This document shows, piece by piece, positions 8,595 to 18,475 of a stretch of DNA of 64,000 nt. The notes beneath the pieces were generated by a model. That model was not told the DNA's origin and did no database searches. It worked only from the letters and a program-made list of their open reading frames with translations. The position numbers were made by a program, and so were the translations under genes. The stretch comes from Crocosphaera sp. UHCC 0190 (lineage in GTDB: Bacteria; Cyanobacteriota; Cyanobacteriia; Cyanobacteriales; Microcystaceae), in the NCBI RefSeq assembly GCF_034932065.1, contig NZ_JAYGHP010000004.1:91585-155584 (forward strand), in the 5' to 3' direction. Numbering within the stretch: the first letter of the stretch is position 1; every line of letters begins with the position of its first letter.

Positions 8595-8697
8595 TTAAAT
8601 CTGATTTTTGGCATAAACAGGCCTGAGACTATCATTCGTTAGTCTATCATAAGTGCCTCAAGTGGCGCAAGCTCGTTGCTCAATTTTTCTGATTTTT
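8595..8697 (+). repeat. 103-nt intergenic repeat, copy 1
   Basis: This occupies the 382-bp gene-free stretch 8443-8824. It aligns with 12767-12869 over about 103 nt with one gap. The best-conserved core is TATCATAAGT, one variable base, CCTCAA, two variable bases, GGCGCAAG, one variable base, TCGTTG. Nothing else recognisable lies in this spacer except a GCGATCGC site. Confidence 0.6.
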
Positions 8698-8824
8698 ACC
8701 TCGACGGGACTCTTTTGGACTTTTTGAATATATATAAATTATTCAAAACAATAAAATTTATATGATAAGCAAAATTTATACGAAAGAATATTTTAAGATA
8801 TCTTGGGCAATTGTGTCTTTAATT

Positions 8825-9736
8825 TCACTCATGGGTCATTAAAATTTGCAGCATTTTTTCCCCTAAAAGTTCTGGTTGTTCAATCATGGACATATGACCA
8901 CAATTAGGGAGTTCAATCACATTATTTCCTTGATAATTAAAAAGTTCATGAAAACTCGCCAAATACTGGACATATTTCGGTTCCATTACCGTATCTTGTT
9001 CCCCTGCAAAAAAATAAACAGGTTGCTGTAAACGGGCAACAATTTGAGGTAATAAATGGACTTCATTTTCTGTAGTAGAATCCAATAAAGATCCTAATGC
9101 TGCTTTGGTATCTGCTCTCATTAAATCTAACACTCTTTGTCTTCCCCAACGTCTTTCTAGGGGACTTGCCACCATAATTCTTGAAAAGAGAATGTCAATT
9201 AATGGAACATAAGACAACCAACTAGGACGCAGTTTAACCAACTGTTTTCCCGCAGAACGAAACCGTTCAAATTCTTCTTTTAAATAAATTCCACCCCCCG
9301 CATTTAAACAAATCACTCCTTGGACTCTTTCAGAACAAATATCCGCACCCCATAAGGCAATACTTCCCCCTAAAGAATGACCAATTAACCAAGCTCGTTC
9401 AATGCCGAATTTCTGCAATAAAATGTTGAGATCTTGAGCATAAGCTGCTAAAGTATAGGGGGACAAATCTTGAACCCCTAGAGTCGTTTCTTCCGATTGA
9501 GTGGGGCAATTCATTGAAGAGTAAGCCTCAGAAGATACTGAATGAGAATCCCCAAATCCTCTGAGATCGTAAATAAGACAGGCATAATCGGGGGATAGCT
9601 GTTCAATTAAGGGCAACCAATATTGACGGCTTAATAACCAGCCATGAATGAAGATTAAAACAGGTGTAGAAGGCTTGGGAGAAGGAGAAGTTAGCTCGTA
9701 GGCGTGTGGAACTCCCAAGATATCAATAGTCGGCAT
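8825..9736 (-). CDS. alpha/beta hydrolase
   Basis: A 303-residue alpha/beta-hydrolase fold enzyme. Catalytic residues are visible: oxyanion region FIHGWLLSRQYW (29-40), nucleophile S121 in GHSLGG, acid in FAGEQDTVMEP, and His in NCGHMSMIEQP near the C-terminus. There is no signal peptide, so it is probably cytosolic. A 30-residue insertion rich in Ser/Thr (about 65-92) lies after the DLRGFGDS strand. The substrate cannot be told from sequence; cyanobacterial relatives are annotated generically. Divergent from yidD. Confidence 0.85.
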   Translation of the reverse strand: MPTIDILGVPHAYELTSPSPKPSTPVLIFIHGWLLSRQYWLPLIEQLSPDYACLIYDLRGFGDSHSVSSEAYSSMNCPTQSEETTLGVQDLSPYTLAAYAQDLNILLQKFGIERAWLIGHSLGGSIALWGADICSERVQGVICLNAGGGIYLKEEFERFRSAGKQLVKLRPSWLSYVPLIDILFSRIMVASPLERRWGRQRVLDLMRADTKAALGSLLDSTTENEVHLLPQIVARLQQPVYFFAGEQDTVMEPKYVQYLASFHELFNYQGNNVIELPNCGHMSMIEQPELLGEKMLQILMTHE

Positions 9737-9888
9737 ATATTTATCCTACCCTATGGGTAAGTCATGATCGGGTTAACAGTCAAAATAACTCAACAATAAT
9801 GGCCCGTTTCTAGTATAAATTATAAAGAACCGTAATGCTTAACTTTAGGATCAGGAATCATGGAAAATTTTGCCAAAGGACTTGAATA

Positions 9889-10137
9889 ATGCTGTTTATC
9901 AAATCACTATTAATTTTACTAATCAAAGGGTATCGAAAATTTATTTCCCCTTTATTTCTACCCAGTTGTCGCTTTCAACCAACTTGTTCTCAGTATACAT
10001 TAGAAGCGATTGAAAGGTTTGGTGTTTTTCAAGGAAGTTGGTTAGGAATTAAACGAATTTTGCGCTGTCATCCTCTACATCCTGGTGGTTATGATCCCGT
10101 TCCTCCTATTAATAATAATGGCTCAAAACTGAAATAG
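9889..10137 (+). CDS. yidD: membrane protein insertion efficiency factor YidD
   Basis: An 82-residue protein containing the full YidD core: [20 protein letters not shown], then [17 protein letters not shown], and [20 protein letters not shown]. Three conserved cysteines are present. YidD is a small inner-membrane-associated protein assisting the YidC insertase. It is usually next to rnpA/yidC; here it stands apart, as is common in cyanobacteria. It is followed after 15 nt by an unknown gene and may be co-transcribed with it. Confidence 0.93.
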   Translation: MLFIKSLLILLIKGYRKFISPLFLPSCRFQPTCSQYTLEAIERFGVFQGSWLGIKRILRCHPLHPGGYDPVPPINNNGSKLK

Positions 10138-10152
10138 GAACAATCTATATAT

Positions 10153-10659
10153 ATGATTAACTTAAGAAAGGCCATTTACTATGAATATGTTGATAATATT
10201 ACTGTAGAAATTTTTGATAAATATAAGTGGGGACTAAGACGCTTAGGGGTAAATTTTTCCCAGGAACTTTTAGAAACGATTGTCTATTGTCCGCAAAATT
10301 TAGAAAGTACCTTAATGGCCTTTTGTGCTTGGGTTTTATGGTTAAAAGCAAAAGGTGAAAAAACTGATGCTCACAACTTATCCGAAACCTTAATCAATGC
10401 GTTACGCTCAGAACAGGGTTGGAAACCTTTTGAGTTTCAAGCAGCATTTCTGGCAGAACATCATGACATTTTAGCGAGTCCGAAAGACGCAATTTGGGAA
10501 GTAGCAGGTCAACAGTTAGGAGAAACTGTAAGAAATCGACTCATTGCTGATATTTCAGAAGAGGGGGAAATTTTGTTTCAAACCAATCTCATGCTTAATG
10601 AGAAAGAAAAGCAACAAATTGATGAGTTAAAAACCTATATTGCTGATTTGTACCTATAA
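10153..10659 (+). CDS. uncharacterised 168-residue protein
   Basis: I do not recognise the family. The protein is mostly alpha-helical by composition, with no signal peptide or membrane span. Notable segments are an aromatic N-terminus (AIYYEYVDNI), FSQELLETIVYCPQNLE, the Trp-rich AFCAWVLWLKAKGEKTD, and an acidic C-terminus ending IADLYL. It starts 15 nt after yidD on the same strand. The good codon pattern and conserved-looking blocks suggest a real cyanobacterial gene. Confidence 0.7.
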   Translation: MINLRKAIYYEYVDNITVEIFDKYKWGLRRLGVNFSQELLETIVYCPQNLESTLMAFCAWVLWLKAKGEKTDAHNLSETLINALRSEQGWKPFEFQAAFLAEHHDILASPKDAIWEVAGQQLGETVRNRLIADISEEGEILFQTNLMLNEKEKQQIDELKTYIADLYL

Positions 10660-10903
10660 GTCTGCTAAGCTTTCCCTGAGAAGAGTAAGTCCAAGTAACT
10701 AAAAATTACTCTCAATAAAACTCAAACACATTGTAAAGATTGTTTGCTGAAATCTGTAAAGAATCTGTCCTTATTGGCAAAAATACCCTTATTTTTAGAT
10801 TAGAATGTAGGTCTTGTTGATTAAGAGTTTACTTATGAGGCGCAAGATTATGGGGGTTGATTAGCACCACTCCCAATTAAATTGAGGTGTGAGGATTCCT
10901 ATC

Positions 10904-12691
10904 ATGTTAAAGTCAATTGCTTCAATAATCAAGATAACACCTGCTGTCCTGGGTGTTCTGTGTTTTTTAATACCATCAGCGATCGCGGCTCCTGACCAAG
11001 AAAGTCTTTTTGACGAGAAAGAGGAAAATCGAGAAACCGTCTCTCCCCATGAAGCATTAGGGGTTATCCGTAACCGTCCCCAACTGCAAACCCCCCTTAA
11101 CCGAGATCACTCAAAACAGTTTGAGGACTCAGGAACGACCCCTTCCATGGGCCAAGTTACCAGTATCTCGGAATTACAGGATGTGTCCCCAACAGACTGG
11201 GCCTATGAAGCATTAAGAAGTTTAGTAGAACGCTATGGTTGTATTGTGGGATATCCCGATCGCACCTATCGCGGAAACCGGGCCTTAAGTCGTTGGGAAT
11301 TTGCTGCGGGGTTAAATGCTTGTCTCAATACCATTGAACGACTCCTACAAGAAAATGTAGCGGTTTTACGGGAAGATATCGAGAAATTAAAGCGTTTGGC
11401 CCAAGAATTTGAGCAAGAATTAGCCGCTTTAGGGGCCAGAGTTGGTAATCTAGAACAACGGGTTTCTTATCTCGAAGATCATCAATTTTCCACCACCACC
11501 AAGTTAAATGGAGAAGTGATTGTTACTCTCTCTGGTGCTTGGGGGGAACGGGCCCTCGATTTCCGTGAGCAAGATTTGTTCGACCAAGGGTTACTGGAAA
11601 GACGACGGATTGATGATCGTGGAGTCATTGGTCATCGGACGCGCTATAACTTTGATACCAGCTTTACGGGGGAAGATTTACTAAAAACCCGTTTTGAAAG
11701 CGGAACCATTGTTAATTGGTCAGACCCCACGGGAACGGAAATGGCCCGTCTGGGTCATGATTCTCAAAGCGATAGCACCACGTTTATTGATGATGTCTAT
11801 TATCGTTTTCCCATTGGTAACTTAACGACTTGGGTGGGGGCTAATTCTTTAGATATTGATGATATCTTTGATGTGGGCAACCCTTTCCTCTTTGCAGAAG
11901 AATCAGGGGCCCTCTCTCGCTTCATTCGTTATAATCCTCTGACGTTTCGGGGGTCGGAAGGCCGAGGTATCGGGTTAAACTACAAGTTTAATGAAGTGTT
12001 TACCCTCAGAGGTCTTTATCTAGCTGGTAATGGGAATGATCCCTCTTTGGGTAATGGTTTGTTTAATGGTAATTACAGTACGGGGGCCCAATTAGGGATT
12101 TATCCTGACGATGCTCTCAGTTTTACCCTGACCTTCTTACATACCTATTTTGCCAATGGAGAGTCAGATATTTCGTCGAGTACGGGTAGTTATGTGGAAC
12201 CTGATAACCAAACCTCCCAAACAGGTCAAGGGATTGGTAAAGACCCCTTTTTAGGGGCCCCAACTATTCGAGATAGTTATGGCATTACAGGAAACTGGCG
12301 GATTAATGAGACATTTAACTTCTCTGCTTGGGGAGGTTATGCCCTGGCCAGGGCCCAAGGGTCGGATGCAGATGGCAATAGTCGTAAAGGGTTTGGGGCT
12401 GATGTTTGGGTCTGGAGTGCTGCCCTTTCTGTGGTTGATTTGGGTAAGGAAGGAGCCGTTTTAAGTGTTGCGGGTGGTTCCATTACTAATACACGGCGTA
12501 TTGATGCTCTTACGGGAGATTTGGCCGTTCCTGACCAAGATACCCCCTATATTGTGGAAACCCAGTATAAGTATCCAATCAACGATAATATCTTGATTAC
12601 TCCTGGGGTTTATGTGATTCTGCAACCCGATGGTAATAACAATAACAATAGCATTTGGGTTGGTGCGATTCGGACGACTTTCACTTTTTAA
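10904..12691 (+). CDS. iron uptake porin (SLH domain plus OprB-type barrel)
   Basis: An outer-membrane porin of about 595 residues. From the N-terminus: signal peptide (VLGVLCFLIPSAIAA), one SLH domain (ISELQDVSPTDWAYEALRSL, then GCIVGYPDRTYRGNRALSRW) that binds the cell wall, a coiled coil (about 140-190, LLQENVAVLREDIEKL), and a C-terminal OprB-like beta barrel ending in TFTF. This is the SomA/Slr1841 architecture; the family is linked to uptake of iron and small solutes in cyanobacteria. I prefer the ATG at 10904 to a GTG at 10889 because a GAGG-type ribosome site precedes it and the signal peptide starts there. A long AT-rich leader (10660-10903) precedes the gene. Confidence 0.9.
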   Translation: MLKSIASIIKITPAVLGVLCFLIPSAIAAPDQESLFDEKEENRETVSPHEALGVIRNRPQLQTPLNRDHSKQFEDSGTTPSMGQVTSISELQDVSPTDWAYEALRSLVERYGCIVGYPDRTYRGNRALSRWEFAAGLNACLNTIERLLQENVAVLREDIEKLKRLAQEFEQELAALGARVGNLEQRVSYLEDHQFSTTTKLNGEVIVTLSGAWGERALDFREQDLFDQGLLERRRIDDRGVIGHRTRYNFDTSFTGEDLLKTRFESGTIVNWSDPTGTEMARLGHDSQSDSTTFIDDVYYRFPIGNLTTWVGANSLDIDDIFDVGNPFLFAEESGALSRFIRYNPLTFRGSEGRGIGLNYKFNEVFTLRGLYLAGNGNDPSLGNGLFNGNYSTGAQLGIYPDDALSFTLTFLHTYFANGESDISSSTGSYVEPDNQTSQTGQGIGKDPFLGAPTIRDSYGITGNWRINETFNFSAWGGYALARAQGSDADGNSRKGFGADVWVWSAALSVVDLGKEGAVLSVAGGSITNTRRIDALTGDLAVPDQDTPYIVETQYKYPINDNILITPGVYVILQPDGNNNNNSIWVGAIRTTFTF

Positions 12692-12701
12692 TTATCAAAA
12701 A

Positions 12702-12742
12702 TTCTTTCCCTTTTCTCACAGGAGAGGGGGAAGATTTTTTTT
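12702..12742 (+). terminator. Rho-independent terminator of the porin gene
   Basis: Eleven bases after the porin stop, TTCTTTCCCTTTTCTC pairs with GAGAGGGGGAAGA across ACAG, followed by eight T. Confidence 0.8.
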
Positions 12743-12766
12743 GTTACAAAAATCAACAATCCGGTC

Positions 12767-12869
12767 TTAAAATCAGTTTTTGCCAAAGCAAGCCTGTGAC
12801 TTTGCTCCATCAGTGTATCATAAGTACCTCAAAAGGCGCAAGTTCGTTGAGCCATTTTTGCCGATTTTC
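12767..12869 (+). repeat. 103-nt intergenic repeat, copy 2
   Basis: Second copy of the repeat at 8595-8697, directly after the porin terminator. Both copies lie in spacers in the same orientation and end in T-rich runs. Confidence 0.6.
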
Positions 12870-12957
12870 TCTCTCAGGATGACAAATCAAGGTTTTCAGC
12901 TTATATTAGATATTTAAAATGTAAATTGCATTACAATAATTTTTTATGATATAACAA

Positions 12958-12982
12958 GTAGAGGCAATTCATGAATTACCCC
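12958..12982. repeat. GTAG-ended palindrome (core AATTCATGAATT)
   Basis: GTAGAGGCAATTC followed by ATGAATTACCCC. The core is shared with copies at 24235, 32211 and 57198. Confidence 0.65.
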
Positions 12983-13022
12983 GACACAGAGGAGTATTCC
13001 CTATTTCAAGAATTACTCAAAA

Positions 13023-13208
13023 TTATTGCCCAAATTCTAACCGTGCTTGTTCTACCATCTCAACTGTTACCTCGTCTAACCCCGCGGCCCTAGCTAATTC
13101 TTCGATACGTTGTCTGGCTTGGGTTCGTACAAAAAACGGAATATTTTTGAGTTTTGCTTGAGCGTCTGCCGTCCAACGGGGACTGTCTTCGATATTAAAA
13201 TTATTCAT
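13023..13208 (-). CDS. stand-alone PCP-reductase-type domain protein
   Basis: A 61-residue protein consisting almost only of the helical domain found at the C-terminus of ChlB/BchB (dark protochlorophyllide reductase): [34 protein letters not shown] and [17 protein letters not shown]. Stand-alone copies are common in cyanobacteria; their role is unproven, though association with chlorophyll synthesis is plausible. Nothing nearby is a chlorophyll gene. Divergent from recQ. Confidence 0.85.
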   Translation of the reverse strand: MNNFNIEDSPRWTADAQAKLKNIPFFVRTQARQRIEELARAAGLDEVTVEMVEQARLEFGQ

Positions 13209-13359
13209 AGTTTTCTCTATTTACCTAACTCCTAACTTGATTTTATCATGGTCAGTTGTCTAGAAAATCTTGCATTAACAAATAGTAAAAAAATCATCCT
13301 ATCCCCACTTATAAAGTTAACCTAACAATTAAATCAGAGAATGAGAATAAATTGAGTCA

Positions 13360-14820
13360 ATGAATAATCAAAGTGATCAGTGGTCAATTGTCCGTCAAAC
13401 TTTCCAAAAAATTTGGGGGTATGAAAATTTTAGATCTCCTCAAGGAGAAATTATTGAATGTTTATTAAATGCTCAAGATGCAATTATCGTGATACCAACA
13501 GGAGCAGGAAAATCCTTATGTTTTCAACTTCCTGCTTTATTACAAAAAGGATTAACTTTAGTAATTTCTCCCTTAGTTGCCTTGATGGAAAATCAAGTTT
13601 ATGAGCTAAAACAAAAGCAGTTACCTGCAGATTTATTACATAATGAGATTCCTAAACCTCAACGAAAAAAGACTTTAGAAAAGGTCAAAAAACAACAAAT
13701 AAGATTACTTTACTTATCCCCAGAAACCTTATTAAGTCCTCCTATTTGGGAAATATTAAAAAGTCCTGAACTTAAAATTAATGGACTAATTTTAGATGAA
13801 GCCCATTGTTTAGTGGAGTGGGGAGAAACCTTTCGTCCTGCCTATGGACGTTTAGGGGCAGTTAGACAAGCATTATTATTAAATAAACCCCCAGATACTA
13901 AAATTGCGATCGCAGCGTTTACAGCCACAGCAGACCTCAGAACTCAGGGAATTATTCAACGGGTTTTACAATTAGAAAATCCGCAAAAATTTTGTCTCAG
14001 TCCCTATCGTGCTAATCTCAATTTAAAGGTTAAAATAGCTTGGACTCCTCGCTGTCGGAATCATCAACTTTTAAACTTTATTCAAAGTCATCAAAAACAA
14101 AGTGGATTAATTTATATTCGTTCTCGTCGAGAGAGTGAAAGTCTAAGTCAATGGTTAGCCTCTCTTAATTATAAAAATACAGCTTATCATGCAGGTTTAA
14201 GTCCCCAGCAAAGACGAGAAATTGAACAAAGATGGTTAGAAGAAAACTTACAATTTGTGGTATGTACTTCAGCCTTTGGGTTAGGAATTAATAAACCGAA
14301 TGTGCGCTGGGTTGTTCATTTTCAAGCCCCTTTTTTACTATCAGAATATTTACAAGAAATTGGACGAGGAGGAAGAGATGGGAAAAAGACAGACAATTTA
14401 ACTTTAATCAGTGAACCCACAGGATGGCTTGATTCCAGTGATCAACAAAAAAGACAGTATTTTTTAAAGCAATTAGAGAAACAATATCAACAGGCAAAAA
14501 ATTATGTTAAGAGAATACCCCAAGAAGGAAATATACAAGACATTACCCAAGAAATACCCCAAGGAGAAATCATTTTATCATTATTACATCGTTGGGGACA
14601 ATTACAATGGTTAGACCCCTTTCATTATCGTCTCAAATCATCTTCTATGTCTGTTAATTTAGCTAAAATCAAGCAAATATCTCAACAAGCTTCTCAACAA
14701 ATGAATCAATATTTAATGACTCGTAATTGTCGTTGGCAATATTTATTAAATGCCTTTGGTTTTCCAGAAGAAGCAAAGGGGTGGAACTGTGGTCATTGTG
14801 ATAATTGCCGTCGTCATTAA
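13360..14820 (+). CDS. recQ: ATP-dependent DNA helicase RecQ (short form)
   Basis: A 486-residue superfamily-2 DNA helicase. Visible are Walker A PTGAGKS (46-52), DEAH box LILDEAHC (145-151), motif III AFTATAD, motif VI QEIGRGGRDG, and a zinc-binding RQC part with cysteines in NCRWQ and WNCGHCDNC at the very end. It unwinds duplexes and recombination intermediates 3' to 5'. Compared with E. coli RecQ (about 610 residues) it lacks the winged-helix/HRDC tail and stops right after the zinc motif, as many cyanobacterial RecQ proteins do. Its codons are AT-rich compared with serA downstream. Confidence 0.9.
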   Translation: MNNQSDQWSIVRQTFQKIWGYENFRSPQGEIIECLLNAQDAIIVIPTGAGKSLCFQLPALLQKGLTLVISPLVALMENQVYELKQKQLPADLLHNEIPKPQRKKTLEKVKKQQIRLLYLSPETLLSPPIWEILKSPELKINGLILDEAHCLVEWGETFRPAYGRLGAVRQALLLNKPPDTKIAIAAFTATADLRTQGIIQRVLQLENPQKFCLSPYRANLNLKVKIAWTPRCRNHQLLNFIQSHQKQSGLIYIRSRRESESLSQWLASLNYKNTAYHAGLSPQQRREIEQRWLEENLQFVVCTSAFGLGINKPNVRWVVHFQAPFLLSEYLQEIGRGGRDGKKTDNLTLISEPTGWLDSSDQQKRQYFLKQLEKQYQQAKNYVKRIPQEGNIQDITQEIPQGEIILSLLHRWGQLQWLDPFHYRLKSSSMSVNLAKIKQISQQASQQMNQYLMTRNCRWQYLLNAFGFPEEAKGWNCGHCDNCRRH

Positions 14821-14839
14821 AATTGAGTTTTATTTAAAA

Positions 14840-15712
14840 TTATTGAAGAAACTCTCTCATATACTCATTAACTAATTGAGGTTTTTCTTGTTGAACCCAG
14901 TGACTACAATTAGGAATATATTTGAGGGTAAGGTTTTCTACATAATCTTCTGTTCCATAGGTTAATTCTTTCCCTAATGCGGTATCATTTTCACCCCAAA
15001 TCATTAACACAGATATTGATAGCTTTTTCCAGGGCTGTTCTGAGGTTTTAAAGACTCCTTGAAAGATATTTCTATAGTAATTTAACATAGCAGTTAATGC
15101 CCCTGGTTTTGCTGCTGCTTCTCTATAACAATCTAAATCTTCTTGACTAAAAGCACTTTGATCGACTACAGTCTTTTTAAAGATAGAGGCAATTAATTGA
15201 TAATTATTTCTTTGTAATAACCACTCTGGCAATTTAGGCAGTTGAAAGGCAAATATATACCAACTTTTTGATAATTGCTGAAGGGTTTTTAAACTCTGTT
15301 TAAATTTGGCTGGATGGGGAAGATTCATTACAATTAACTTCTCAACCATCTCAGGATAAGAATTGACAAAATACCAAGCAATAGCTCCTCCCCAATCATG
15401 GGCCACTAAGATACAATTATCATAGCCTAATCCTTTAATTACTCCTTCAATATCCTTCACTAATTCACTAATATGATAAGCCTTTAAAGCTTGGGGTTTA
15501 TCACTTTTATTATAACCTCTTAAATCTAAAGCAACGACATTATAATTCTGAGAAAATTCAGCAATTTGATATCGCCAAGAATACCAAAATTCAGGAAAGC
15601 CATGCAACATTAACATCAATTTACCCTGTCCTTTAGTTACATAATGTAATTCGATACCGTTACTTTGAATGTAACCCTCTTGCCAACCTTTTTCTAAAGT
15701 ATAGTTAACCAT
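14840..15712 (-). CDS. alpha/beta hydrolase, epoxide-hydrolase-like
   Basis: A 290-residue alpha/beta hydrolase whose nucleophile elbow is HDWGG (D106 in VAHDWGGA), as in soluble epoxide hydrolases and haloalkane dehalogenases, rather than a Ser elbow. The HGFPEFWYSWR motif (38-47) forms the oxyanion hole and is typical of epoxide hydrolases. The acid is in WGENDTALGKE and the His in NCSHWVQQEKP. It is expected to act on small organic epoxides or esters in the cytosol; the substrate is unknown. Convergent with recQ across 19 bp. Confidence 0.85.
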   Translation of the reverse strand: MVNYTLEKGWQEGYIQSNGIELHYVTKGQGKLMLMLHGFPEFWYSWRYQIAEFSQNYNVVALDLRGYNKSDKPQALKAYHISELVKDIEGVIKGLGYDNCILVAHDWGGAIAWYFVNSYPEMVEKLIVMNLPHPAKFKQSLKTLQQLSKSWYIFAFQLPKLPEWLLQRNNYQLIASIFKKTVVDQSAFSQEDLDCYREAAAKPGALTAMLNYYRNIFQGVFKTSEQPWKKLSISVLMIWGENDTALGKELTYGTEDYVENLTLKYIPNCSHWVQQEKPQLVNEYMREFLQ

Positions 15713-15940
15713 GTTTTTTAAGGATTTTTAGAAATATAGTAATAATATAGACGAGATAGGGCGGGTTTATTGAACAAATGGCCTTGCCACAGGGTCAACC
15801 ATTCGAGGCGCGATCGCCATTTTAAAAGAACAAAACCGGAAATCTTCTTAAGGATTTGCGATTGGACGTTACATTGACCGCTAAAATGAGCTACTGCAAC
15901 CATAAGAAAAAATAACCGATCACCCCTACAGAAACGAATT

Positions 15941-17518
15941 ATGGCAAAAGTTCTTGTATCCGACCCCATTGACCAAGTAGGTATCGATATCCTCTCCCAA
16001 GTGGCGCAAGTAGACGTTAAAACAGGACTGCCCGCCGAAGAATTAGTTAAGATTATCCCTGAATACGATGCCTTGATGCTTCGTTCTGGAACCCGTGTCA
16101 CCAAAGAAATTATTGAAGCTGGTACTCAACTCAAAATCATTGGTAGAGCGGGCGTAGGGGTCGATAATATTGATGTTCCTGCTGCTACCCGTCAGGGTAT
16201 TGTCGTGGTTAACTCTCCCGAAGGCAATACCATTGCTGCGGCAGAACACGCCTTAGCCATGATGTTATCCCTATCACGCTATATCCCTGATGCTAACCAG
16301 TCCGTCAAGCATAAAAAATGGGATCGCAAAAAATTCGTGGGGGCCGAAGTTTACAAAAAAACCTTGGGCGTAGTAGGGTTAGGGAAAATTGGTTCCCATG
16401 TAGCCAACGTGGCCAAGTCAATGGGCATGAAACTCTTGGCTTATGATCCTTTTATCTCCCAAGATCGGGCCGAACAGTTAGGTTGTACCCTAGTTGATCT
16501 CGATCTACTCTTCTCCGAATCGGATTATATTACCCTACATATCCCCAAAACCACCGAAACCAATCATCTCATCAACAAAGAAGCCTTGGCCAAGATGAAA
16601 CCGACTACCCGCATTATTAACTGTGCGCGGGGCGGTATTATTGATGAGGATGCTCTAGCTGAAGCCTTGGCCGCCGGTCAAATTGCCGGGGCCGCTTTAG
16701 ATGTGTTTGAAGAAGAACCCCTAGGAGAGTCCAAACTCAGAGACTTAGATAATATAATTCTGACTCCCCATTTAGGCGCATCTACGGCAGAAGCACAGGT
16801 AAATGTGGCCATTGATGTGGCAGAACAAATTCGAGATGTTCTCTTAGGTTTACCTGCTCGTTCTGCGGTTAATATTCCCGGACTCACCCCCGATGTCATG
16901 GAAAAAATGCGCCCTTATTTGCAATTAGCAGAAACCTTGGGCAATTTGGTGGGACAATTAGCAGGAGGACGCATTGAACGCTTAACGGTGCGCTTACAAG
17001 GGGAATTAGCTACCAGTAACAGTCAACCCATTGTTGTCGCTTCCATTAAGGGGTTACTATCCCAAGCCTTGCGAGAACGGGTAAATTATGTCAATGCTGC
17101 CATTGAAGCGAAAGAACGAGGTATCCGTATCATTGAAACCCGTGATGCTGCCATTCGGGACTATTCTGGTTCTCTCCATCTTTCGGCCCAAGGTTCTATG
17201 GGTGAACATTCTGTGACGGGTGCGTTATTGAGTGATGGCGAAATTCGCATTACTGATGTGGATGGTTTCCCCATTAACGTGCCTCCCAGTAACTATATGT
17301 TATTTACTGTTCACCGGGATATGCCAGGGATTATTGGGAAAATTGGCTCTCTGTTGGGCAGTTTTAACGTTAATATCGCCAGTATGCAAGTGGGACGCAA
17401 AATTGTCCGAGGTGATGCTGTTATGGCTGTGAGTTTGGATGATCCTTTACCTGAAGGACTGCTTTCTGAAATTATTAAAGTGGCCGGCATTCGAGACGCT
17501 TATACCGTTAAACTGTAA
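15941..17518 (+). CDS. serA: D-3-phosphoglycerate dehydrogenase
   Basis: This enzyme catalyses the first committed step of serine synthesis, oxidising 3-phosphoglycerate with NAD. The 525-residue long form has a substrate and nucleotide domain (1-310), an intervening allosteric domain (about 315-450) and a C-terminal ACT domain (about 452-525, YMLFTVHRDMPGIIGKIG) for serine feedback. Catalytic residues are R230 (CARGGIIDE), E259 (FEEEP) and H277 (TPHLGAST); the spacing matches long-form enzymes. The NAD motif is GLGKIG at 146-151. The ATG at 15941 begins the conserved MAKVLVSDPI. A GTAGG palindrome follows 6 nt after the stop. Confidence 0.96.
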   Translation: MAKVLVSDPIDQVGIDILSQVAQVDVKTGLPAEELVKIIPEYDALMLRSGTRVTKEIIEAGTQLKIIGRAGVGVDNIDVPAATRQGIVVVNSPEGNTIAAAEHALAMMLSLSRYIPDANQSVKHKKWDRKKFVGAEVYKKTLGVVGLGKIGSHVANVAKSMGMKLLAYDPFISQDRAEQLGCTLVDLDLLFSESDYITLHIPKTTETNHLINKEALAKMKPTTRIINCARGGIIDEDALAEALAAGQIAGAALDVFEEEPLGESKLRDLDNIILTPHLGASTAEAQVNVAIDVAEQIRDVLLGLPARSAVNIPGLTPDVMEKMRPYLQLAETLGNLVGQLAGGRIERLTVRLQGELATSNSQPIVVASIKGLLSQALRERVNYVNAAIEAKERGIRIIETRDAAIRDYSGSLHLSAQGSMGEHSVTGALLSDGEIRITDVDGFPINVPPSNYMLFTVHRDMPGIIGKIGSLLGSFNVNIASMQVGRKIVRGDAVMAVSLDDPLPEGLLSEIIKVAGIRDAYTVKL

Positions 17519-17523
17519 CTACT

Positions 17524-17550
17524 GTAGGGGCGAATGGCCATTCGCCCCTG
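17524..17550. repeat. GTAGG palindrome between serA and prmA
   Basis: GTAGGGGCGAATGG pairs with CCATTCGCCCCTG and is followed by TTTCTG. It may attenuate read-through from serA into prmA. Confidence 0.7.
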
Positions 17551-17578
17551 TTTCTGTTAATGTTTACCGTAGGATTCC

Positions 17579-18475
17579 ATGTCAACTAGCTGGTGGGAAA
17601 TTAGTGTCTTATGTCACCCCAATTTGGAAGAATCCATTTTTTGGCGGTTAGAAAAGTTTGGCTGTTCGGGAACCTCCAGGGAAATTAAAGGAAAATCCTA
17701 TATTATTCGGGCCTATGTTCCTCAAATTAAATATCAATCTTTGGATATCTCGGCCTTATCCCTTTGGTTACAACAGGATGCTTTAGTATTAGAATTGCCC
17801 CAACCCCTCACCCGTTGGAAGTCGATTGAAGATGAAGACTGGTCTAGCAGTTGGAAACAATATTGGGAACCCACAGAAGTTGGCGATCGCTTTCTCATTT
17901 ATCCGGCCTGGTTAACTCCCCCAGAAAAAACTGACCGGATCATTCTCCGTCTTGATCCTGGGGTGGCTTTTGGGACGGGAACTCATGCTACCACGCAACT
18001 TTGTTTAGAGTCCCTAGAAATGCGTTTATCTGATGTGCAACATGAGCTAGTTATTGCTGATATTGGGTCAGGATCGGGTATTCTTTCTATTGGGGCTATT
18101 TTGTTAGGCGCAACAAAAGTTTATGCGGTGGATACTGATCCTTTGACCATTAAAGCAGCCCAAGAAAACCGTGAACTTAATCAAATTTCTGCTGATTCTT
18201 TAGTGATTAATCAAGGCAGTGTTGAAAAATTATTAGAATTGCTTCCTGAAGGGGTAGATGGAATTGTTTGTAATATTTTAGCTGAAGTAATTATTGAGTT
18301 GATTCCTGCATTTTCTAAATTGGCAAAACCTCAATCTTGGGGGGTTTTAAGTGGGATTTTATTAGAACAATCTCAGGCGATCGCTGATACCCTAGAACAA
18401 CATGGATGGGTGGTGGCTGCCCTCTGGAAACGTCAACAATGGTGTTGTATTCAAATTCGCAAAGCTCAAGATTAG
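17579..18475 (+). CDS. prmA: ribosomal protein L11 methyltransferase
   Basis: A 298-residue SAM-dependent methyltransferase that trimethylates ribosomal protein L11. Present are the N-terminal recognition domain ([18 protein letters not shown]), the linker with [16 protein letters not shown], motif [15 protein letters not shown], and the [10 protein letters not shown] motif that in this family replaces NPP-type motifs. Length is normal. It lies 60 bp after serA with a palindrome in between. Confidence 0.94.
   Translation: MSTSWWEISVLCHPNLEESIFWRLEKFGCSGTSREIKGKSYIIRAYVPQIKYQSLDISALSLWLQQDALVLELPQPLTRWKSIEDEDWSSSWKQYWEPTEVGDRFLIYPAWLTPPEKTDRIILRLDPGVAFGTGTHATTQLCLESLEMRLSDVQHELVIADIGSGSGILSIGAILLGATKVYAVDTDPLTIKAAQENRELNQISADSLVINQGSVEKLLELLPEGVDGIVCNILAEVIIELIPAFSKLAKPQSWGVLSGILLEQSQAIADTLEQHGWVVAALWKRQQWCCIQIRKAQD

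Noticed and set aside
15718..16104. 128-codon minus-strand frame overlapping the serA start
   Set aside because: It runs into the conserved serA coding region, and its sequence looks like the complement of that gene plus spacer.
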